Shown here: positions 8,435-13,576 of the stretch, piece by piece | How the letters are laid out: each line of letters starts with the position of its first letter | How positions within the stretch are numbered: position 1 is the stretch's first letter | NCBI GenBank assembly: GCA_023091735.1 | Contig: JALKBU010001258.1 | Location: 1-13,576, forward strand | DNA length: 13,576 bases | Direction: 5' to 3' | From: Trichomonas tenax | Taxonomy: Eukaryota > Parabasalia > Trichomonadida > Trichomonadidae | The notes under the pieces: model-generated | Seen by the model: only the letters and a program-made list of their open reading frames with translations | Database searches by the model: none | What the model was told of the DNA's origin: nothing | Translations under genes and position numbers: made by a program

Positions 8435-8455
8435 TCACAAAAGGTAGCTTCATAA
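8435..8455 (+). promoter_or_regulatory. Possible initiator motifs before the membrane-protein gene
   Basis: TCACA at 8435-8439 and TCATA at 8450-8454 both fit the trichomonad TCA-Y-T/W initiator and would give leaders of 19 and 4 nt to ATG 8456. They fit the minimal consensus less strikingly than the TCACTTTT motifs elsewhere in this window. Confidence 0.35.
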
Positions 8456-9475
8456 ATGAATAGGAAAAATGAGAACATCGAAATCGATTATCTGAGGCTG
8501 ATTGAGAATACTGCAGGGGAGACGAAGAGTGAGATTAAAGAACTTGAATCGAAGATCGAAAAACTCGAAAAATTTAAAACCCTTCAACAACACTCAAATA
8601 AAAGTGGTAGAAATCCATATGTCTCAATCTTTACTATATCGCTAATGGTTATTCACATTGCTGTCATCTATAAAATCAAAAATAACTTCAATTCTATGCA
8701 AATCAACTATGAAAACAGAATTCGTGACTTAACTCAACTTATTGAATCGATGAACAAAACAACAAATCGAATAAGCCAAAAAATTGGATTAGAAAGGAAA
8801 ACTGTTAAACTTTTGTTCATTTATCCAGAAATTTATCATGATAAATCACATCTTGCTGAATCGAAATTTAATTTCATTAATATCTTGAATAACCATGCCG
8901 AAAATCATGAATATTTCATTGACATGGTAACATTTCCAATCAATTATGCTTCTTCTGTTTTGTCAAATTATACATTAGAATTTGATGTCATTGCTGTTGG
9001 TGGCTCAGATTCAATGTATTTGGTGATGAGGGATTTGGAAAATTATGATAATATTGACCAGCTCAAATCTTATTTTAATTTTGGAGGCTCATTACTTCTT
9101 TTCCATAATGTTGAGGGTATTTATGAATTTGTTGAAAGCTTTTATCGTCCGAATTTTGCAAATTTTCGTAAAATTCGCTATAATAACATTGCCAATTCTG
9201 ATAAAATATTTTTCAAAAAACGTCATCCTGCTCAATATTCTCCTTTTAACTTCAGTGATAGAGAAATTTCAGTTATGCCATTCCATCACGATTTTGATAC
9301 TGACAAAAGCCAAATTATTGTTGGGAACAATGTTTATAACTATTATTTTGAAAATGGTCGATTTGGTCATATTGATGCTTACCACACGAAAACAATTACA
9401 AGTGACGAGCAAAAACTAATGTATAATATTATTTGTAATTTATATGAGAAATCTACAATTCGTAAAAAGCTTTAA
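8456..9475 (+). CDS. Single-pass membrane protein, ThuA/class I GATase-like domain (tentative)
   Basis: The product is an intact 339-aa protein. Residues 1-50 are charged with a short coiled coil (EIKELESKIEKLEKF). Residues 55-74 are a hydrophobic membrane segment, with no signal peptide before it, suggesting a type II or tail-in topology. Residues 80-112 are a second polar helical stretch. From about 115 to 333 an alpha/beta domain appears: VKLLFIYPEIYHD opens with a beta strand, FDVIAVGGSDS is a strand-loop, and YFNFGGSLLLFHNVEG looks like the GG-containing strand where class I glutaminase-like and ThuA-like folds carry their nucleophile region. The C-terminal GRFGHIDAYHT also fits the ThuA layout. 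No Cys-based catalytic triad is evident, so enzymatic activity is doubtful. The fold call is inference. The downstream AATAAAG at 9490-9496 may serve polyadenylation. Confidence 0.8.
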   Translation: MNRKNENIEIDYLRLIENTAGETKSEIKELESKIEKLEKFKTLQQHSNKSGRNPYVSIFTISLMVIHIAVIYKIKNNFNSMQINYENRIRDLTQLIESMNKTTNRISQKIGLERKTVKLLFIYPEIYHDKSHLAESKFNFINILNNHAENHEYFIDMVTFPINYASSVLSNYTLEFDVIAVGGSDSMYLVMRDLENYDNIDQLKSYFNFGGSLLLFHNVEGIYEFVESFYRPNFANFRKIRYNNIANSDKIFFKKRHPAQYSPFNFSDREISVMPFHHDFDTDKSQIIVGNNVYNYYFENGRFGHIDAYHTKTITSDEQKLMYNIICNLYEKSTIRKKL

Positions 9476-9721
9476 TATTTTGATCTTATTAATAAAGATT
9501 TTCAACAATAATTTTGCAAGACTAAAAATTTGGTGTTATGATGAAAATTTTTCATATCAATTGAGCATATTGATAGCAAAAATAAAAAAAGAGTGTTTTA
9601 TTACTCAAAATCCACTGAGTACACGCAATTTTTTTGTTTTCTTCATTTCAAATATATATTTGGTAATATCATAAATTGCTAAAAATAAAAAATAATAATA
9701 ATAAAATAATATTGTGTTTAG

Positions 9722-10793
9722 TTATTTTCCTTCGAATTTTGCTCTCATTGCAGCAATAGAATTTTGTTTTGCTCCAGGCTTCAAGGCAGGAGCTGGTTTG
9801 GGAGCAGGTTTAGGTGCTGGTTTTGGCGCTGGCTTGGAAACATGTGCGGGCTTTGATAGTGGAGGAGATGGTTTTTGAGGTGGTGGTGCGGCCTTTGGTT
9901 CTGTTTTTTAGGCTACGGTGCAACATACACAGGTTTCTTTGGTTCTTCGGGAACATCCAGATCGTCGATCAAATTCTTTGATACTGTTGACTTTCTCTTC
10001 GAATTATTATTTTTAGTGCTCGAGGGATGTTTACCACAAACTTGGTATTTGTGTTTGCGGCAAACATGTAAATGGCAAATATCAAAATTGTTGAAGTGCA
10101 CCCTTAAATAACATTCATTTATAGTGGCCATAATAAAAAAACAGATTTTGTATTCATCATAGCCTAAACTTTTGTTATGCTTGAGTAACTGCGATGAATC
10201 ATTAATCAAGAAATTGGTGATTAAAAATAGTTGATCAACTGACACGAGTAGGAATTGGATATGTATATTAGCTATTTTCTGTGAAATGAAATCATTATTA
10301 AGCAACATATCAATATGGAATTCTAAAATTTTAATAACAGATTAATAAATCAAATGATAGATTAACTAAATCTGATAGCTGTAGCAATGTATAATAGGTG
10401 TCATGTGCATAATTTAAATTCTTCATACAATATATTGAATTATAATCGAATGTTAAGTTAGAGACTATATATTTAAACTAACAGCAAATAGATACACTGT
10501 AGTTAAATATAAACAATTTAATTCATACAATAACAAGACGATAATTTTTCTCAAAGATGTGAAACATGGGCCTGTTTTCGTAGACTTTCGATATCACTTC
10601 TGACGATTTTCGTGTAGTTTTCGAATTTAACTTGATCTTTAATTGAGATTCCTTCATTAAAAATGCAATCTCCCCATAAAAAGTAATTCTGTACCATTGA
10701 TGGCTCCCTGAACTCCTTCAAGACGCTCTTTGCGGCGTTTCTCAGCGATTCCATTATCGAGAAATTGCTCATTTGACGTGAAGCGCGAAGCAT
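9722..10793 (-). pseudogene. Broken helical, Cys/His and Pro-rich gene relic
   Basis: Read on the - strand, coding-like pieces succeed each other in different frames. They are 10793-10551 (80 codons, SIMESLRNAAKSVLKEF, then a stop), about 10458-10331 (YAHDTYYTLLQLSDL), about 10350-9913 (helix-rich, then ICHLHVCRKHKYQVCGKH with clustered Cys/His), and about 9907-9722. The last piece is a Pro/Ala/Lys tail with KPAPKPAPKPAPKPAP ending NSIAAMRAKFEGK before TAA. The junction near 9915-9908 holds a TAG in one frame and a TAA in the other. The order suggests one ancestral gene with helical repeats, a possible zinc-binding patch and a Pro-rich tail. Alternatively the 80-codon frame is a separate small gene. 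The family is not recognised. The TAA is followed by CTAAA, resembling the trichomonad poly(A) signal UAAA. Confidence 0.5.
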
Positions 10794-11498
10794 TGACAAA
10801 AATGGAGTTGAACTTTGAATTTGATTTTATTAGCACTGATTATTCTTATGCCGATGAAATGGTGACTGTCTGTAAAGGAATTTTGATCAAATGTTGTTTT
10901 TTGGCTGATTGAACATTTCAAAATTTCGTTATTTTTCAGGAATTCTATTATAATATAAAATGCACAATTATGTGGATCATTGTTTGTGCACTATTTTTTA
11001 TTTTTAGTTTTTATTGCAAAATTGATATTCATTAATTATGTGATATCATATTTTTATATTAAAACTTTGATAATTCGTAAACTGATCGAGAAAAATATTT
11101 CGCCAAAATTTCATAAAAATTTAATTATATTCTATGTGGCGATATCATATATAGTCAAAAAGAAATTTCAATTCTTTTTGGTTGATTGCACTCAAAAAAT
11201 AATATTTTTTGACGAAACTCAGTCAATAAACGGCCTGATTCTGCTTTCAATTGTCACATCAAAAATATATCGATAAATGGTTCTAATGCATTTTTGTTCA
11301 CAATGTTTTTTAATGTTTTAATAATTTAAAGACATCTGAGTGGTCGGATGATAAATGATGCGCTTTTTTCTTTGTTTTTTAGGGCTATCACTTATCTTTC
11401 TATAATGTTCGACTTTTAAAATGAGATTTTTCATTGATGATTGATAATTCATTATGAAATAGAACCTTGAAAATCAAATCCTAAGTTTTTGAATTTTC
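10794..11498. other. Decayed interval without convincing gene
   Basis: A 36-codon + strand frame begins at ATG 10802 (MELNFEFDFISTDYSY), about 30 bases after a TCATTT initiator-like motif, but it is too short to trust. The hydrophobic open frame at 10980-11276 has no ATG and consists of AT-rich codons (I, F, Y, K), so it is unlikely to be a gene. Confidence 0.45.
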
Positions 11499-11617
11499 AA
11501 AGGTGTTCCCACTCCCTTTTGCTCATCAGCTGGACTCATCGGTATGTTGTTAGAGATAACACGCACTTTTCTACACTGGAGTCCATTTGTTGACAAAAAA
11601 TTAATGAGAACACCTTT
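11499..11617. mobile_element. 119-bp foldback MITE-like element
   Basis: AAAGGTGTTC (11499-11508) is inverted exactly at 11608-11617. Further in, TGGACTC (11531-11537) is inverted at 11579-11585, so the element folds along much of its length. The flanks are GAATTTTC (11491-11498) and CAATTTTC (11618-11625), a likely 8-bp target duplication with one mismatch. Alternatively it is a perfect 9-bp AATTTTCAA overlapping the ends. It has no coding capacity. Confidence 0.65.
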
Positions 11618-11873
11618 CAATTTTCAACCAATGTAATGAAGCTTCAATCTATTGAAGATATTGTTATGCATCATTGAATCCCTGATTTATGAAAAAATGA
11701 ACCATATCAAGCGAATTCTGTTTTGGTGGAATTAATTATTCAAACTGAACTGGAAATTGAGTTTTTTATTGGTGAAATGAAGTCATAATAGCAAATGATG
11801 TTGAAGTTATTTATATAAAAATACAAACATTATTTTATTTCATTAAATGAAAACAAAGAAGATACTTTTGTGC
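11618..11873. other. Non-coding interval downstream of SAS-6
   Basis: No gene or clear repeat was seen. It holds the 3' flank of the - strand gene that ends at 11874. Confidence 0.5.
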
Positions 11874-13373
11874 TTAATTCAAGACACTCCAAAAAGAGGA
11901 TCCACTGATATTTGTATCACCATCAATAGCGATTTGTGTTCTTGGCGATTTAGTTCCAATTGAAATAGAAGTTTTCTGCTCTAACTGCAACTCCAGTGTT
12001 TTAATTGTGCTTTCAGAGATGTACAAACTGTTCTCCAATTCTTTAACATCAATCGTGAGTTCATCATTCTTCTCACTGAGTTCATTGATTTTTGCTTTGT
12101 ATTCATTAAGGACGATGCTTCCTGATTCAATGTTTCTCCTCAACTCGCTGATATATTCTTCATCTTTTTCGTAATCATGGTAAAGATCATTATATTGAGA
12201 TTTAAGTTCATTGTTTTGGATGATATAGCGCTCTATCACTTCTTTGCACTTTGCTTTAACTTGGTCAAACTGTGAGACTTCTTTCGAATAACTTTCTACA
12301 CTTTTTGTAAGATTTTCAATTTCTTTATCTTTTGCAACATTTTCATTCATCACAGAACGAAGCTGATTGATATATTGATTATTTTGCTTGCTCATGCTTT
12401 CAAGCTGCTGTTTCAGCTGCTCGTTTTCATTCATAAGACTTGCATTCATGGATTTTAGTGTTGCTTCATTATGTGTGGTTTGCAGCAATGTTGTATTGAA
12501 CTGTTTACCATATTCTTCTTTGCGTTGAATGTCCTGCTTCAGCTCATTGATTTGGGACTCCAAAAGCTGTACTCTCTCTGTGTATTTAGCAATTGTCGCG
12601 TTTAATTCGTATTTCGAGTCTTTGAGCTCTTTGTTCTCATTTATCGCTGCTTTTAATTGGCTTTCGTATTGCTGAACTATTTGCTGGTAATGCTGCTTGT
12701 TCTTCTCGTCTATGTTCTTTATTTCGCTGTTATATTGACTTTTCATTAATCGAAGCTTTGATTCATATTCTTGAACAATCTGATTTTTTGCCTTCGAAAT
12801 CTCTTCGATTTGGTCTTTATACGTCTGTTCTAGTTGTTTTGTCATAGTTTCAGACTGCATACTCGTTTTTTGAACGTTGGATTGTAATTGCTCAACTTTT
12901 TTAGCGTTTTGCTCAGCTAAAGTTTTATATTTCTTAACTTCAGTCGTGAGATATTCATTGAGGCGTGAATCAGAAGCCAAAATTATTGGTAATTTCAAGT
13001 GATTAATAATATTAAATTCAGTTCTTTCTCTAATGACAAGCATAGGAGTATCAAAAGACTTAGAATCAATGATTAGTTGCCAATTTCCTTGTGTATTGCA
13101 ATTTGAAAGTAATTTGTGAAAACTGTTTGGGAAATCTATAAACTCGCAGAGCAAATTAAGTTCAGATTTGATTTTTGCGAAGCTTCCTGACGGCATTATC
13201 ATATCAAAGAGAAAGCTTGGATCGACAGGATCTGTTATTTGTAAAATAAAATCGCCAGTAACGGATCCACCGCTGGTTTTGATATGAAATTCGTACAATA
13301 TCTTCCTTCTGTTTACAGCGCCGTCACTTCCAACAACTTCCGAATCAACAATAATGGAATCGACGTGCTGCAT
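11874..13373 (-). CDS. SAS6: SAS-6 centriole/basal-body cartwheel protein
   Basis: The product is an intact 499-aa protein. Residues 1-145 form the globular head: ILYEFHIKT, then DFILQITDPVDPSFLFDM, IKSELNLLCEFIDFP, WQLIIDS and INHLKLPI match the SAS-6 N-terminal fold in order and spacing. Phe120 (in RTEF) falls where SAS-6 proteins carry the aromatic residue that inserts into the neighbouring head to build the ninefold ring. Residues from about 146 to 475 are a long coiled coil, rich in E/K/Q with regular L and I (for example QLESQINELKQDIQRKEE), which dimerises to form the spokes. The Ser/Gly tail ends GSSFWSVLN. SAS-6 sets ninefold symmetry of centrioles, here presumably of the flagellar basal bodies. 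The length fits the family (about 450-700 aa). The ATG at 13373 is the only sensible start. Confidence 0.9.
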   Translation of the reverse strand: MQHVDSIIVDSEVVGSDGAVNRRKILYEFHIKTSGGSVTGDFILQITDPVDPSFLFDMIMPSGSFAKIKSELNLLCEFIDFPNSFHKLLSNCNTQGNWQLIIDSKSFDTPMLVIRERTEFNIINHLKLPIILASDSRLNEYLTTEVKKYKTLAEQNAKKVEQLQSNVQKTSMQSETMTKQLEQTYKDQIEEISKAKNQIVQEYESKLRLMKSQYNSEIKNIDEKNKQHYQQIVQQYESQLKAAINENKELKDSKYELNATIAKYTERVQLLESQINELKQDIQRKEEYGKQFNTTLLQTTHNEATLKSMNASLMNENEQLKQQLESMSKQNNQYINQLRSVMNENVAKDKEIENLTKSVESYSKEVSQFDQVKAKCKEVIERYIIQNNELKSQYNDLYHDYEKDEEYISELRRNIESGSIVLNEYKAKINELSEKNDELTIDVKELENSLYISESTIKTLELQLEQKTSISIGTKSPRTQIAIDGDTNISGSSFWSVLN

Positions 13374-13421
13374 ATTTTTTTAAAGTAAACGTACACATTT
13401 TTTATCAAAATTTGGAGTCTA

Positions 13422-13447
13422 GGACAAAAGTGAACATCAAAAAGTGA
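13422..13447 (-). promoter_or_regulatory. Initiator-like motifs of the SAS-6 gene
   Basis: On the - strand TCACTTTTTG starts at 13447 and TCACTTTTGTCC at 13433. Both match the trichomonad Inr. The nearer one would place transcription start about 58 nt before ATG 13373. A short upstream ATG with a six-codon frame lies in this leader. Confidence 0.55.
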
Positions 13448-13463
13448 CCTGTGAACCTTAAAG

Positions 13464-13508
13464 TCACTTTTCGTGAATAAACTATCACTTTTTTGCGCGG
13501 GCAAATTG
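13464..13508 (+). promoter_or_regulatory. Opposed initiator-like motifs and GCGCGG box
   Basis: On the + strand TCACTTTT occurs at 13464-13471 and 13485-13492. The second runs into CTTTTTTGCGCGG (13488-13500) and AAATT (13503-13507). With the - strand motifs just to the left, this is a likely divergent promoter serving a + strand gene beyond 13576. The GC-rich core is near, but not equal to, an E2F site (TTTSSCGC). A TCACCTTTATAAAAAGTG near-palindrome follows at 13509. Confidence 0.45.
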
Positions 13509-13576
13509 TCACCTTTATAAAAAGTGTTATAAATATCTTTGTAGTCTAAACAATACTGACATTTATAGATTGAAAC

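Larger units (their letters stand above)
6682..8452 (+). pseudogene. Ankyrin-type gene relic split by a transposon
   Basis: Short coding-like pieces follow one another in shifting frames. They are 6682-6744 (starts MELQKFDKIMYDIYKRYQIL), about 6737-6826 (FERSKNNIEFNLSDAYM), 6825-6947 (IFGIDDNLEFNF) and 6947-7037 (NDISLIEETFINQSKKIIMD). The last resumes on the far side of the transposon at 8248 with the IIGQAALRGSMTV reading, then NGSKLTSV and GGKYIVIFLSQ in other frames. The NDISLIEE..., AALRGS..., NGSKLT... and GG...IV..LSQ order resembles the ankyrin-repeat (DUF3447-type) families that are very large in trichomonads. This is inferred from pattern only. Several stops and frameshifts plus the insertion make it non-functional. 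Confidence 0.45.

Noticed and set aside
9045..9419. + strand open frame of 124 codons
   Set aside because: A hydrophobic shadow within the intact membrane-protein gene in another frame.
10980..11276. + strand open frame of 98 codons, hydrophobic
   Set aside because: It starts at TTG, contains no ATG, and reflects AT-rich codons rather than a membrane protein.
13488..13507. Exact E2F binding site
   Set aside because: The core TTTTGCGC and the inverse TTTGCCCG each miss the TTTSSCGC consensus by a base, so only resemblance is claimed.

Overview
The window looks like nuclear DNA of a parabasalid flagellate (Trichomonas or Tritrichomonas type). The signs are high AT content, intron-poor genes on both strands, short 5' leaders preceded by TCACTTTT-type initiator (Inr) motifs (the trichomonad Inr is TCA-Y-T/W), a basal-body assembly protein, relics resembling trichomonad ankyrin-type genes, and a block of virus-like (Maverick/Polinton-like) genes. 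The species cannot be fixed from the sequence alone. No rRNA, tRNA or CRISPR array was seen.

Left block (1-3393, all + strand): an intact gene, open to the left edge, encodes a phage-type tail-fibre/collar protein. It is followed by a 112-bp tandem repeat, a long near-palindromic hairpin, and three broken frames: a capsid-like protein, a small possible single-jelly-roll protein, and the first codons of a third gene. Together they look like a decaying Maverick-type integrated virus. The block stops at a 101-bp inverted-repeat element.

Middle block (3495-8452): mostly decayed sequence. The exceptions are a 130-codon gene of unknown function on the - strand, preceded by four regularly spaced TCACTTTT motifs, and a broken ankyrin-type gene. 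The latter is split by a 1,209-bp DNA transposon with about 36-bp terminal inverted repeats and a 9-10-bp target duplication. The reading frame is continuous across the inferred empty site.

Right block (8456-13576): an intact single-pass membrane protein with a possible ThuA/class-I-glutaminase-like domain (+). A multiply broken helical, Cys/His and Pro-rich gene lies opposite it (-). Then come a decayed interval with a 119-bp foldback MITE-like element and an intact SAS-6 centriole/basal-body cartwheel gene (-). The SAS-6 upstream region carries Inr motifs on both strands and a GCGCGG motif that also occurs inside the 101-bp element, which suggests a divergent promoter serving a second gene beyond the right edge.

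Only four genes look intact: the tail-fibre-like gene, the 130-codon gene, the membrane protein and SAS-6. The rest is a transposon and virus-relic graveyard. The genes do not form one pathway.
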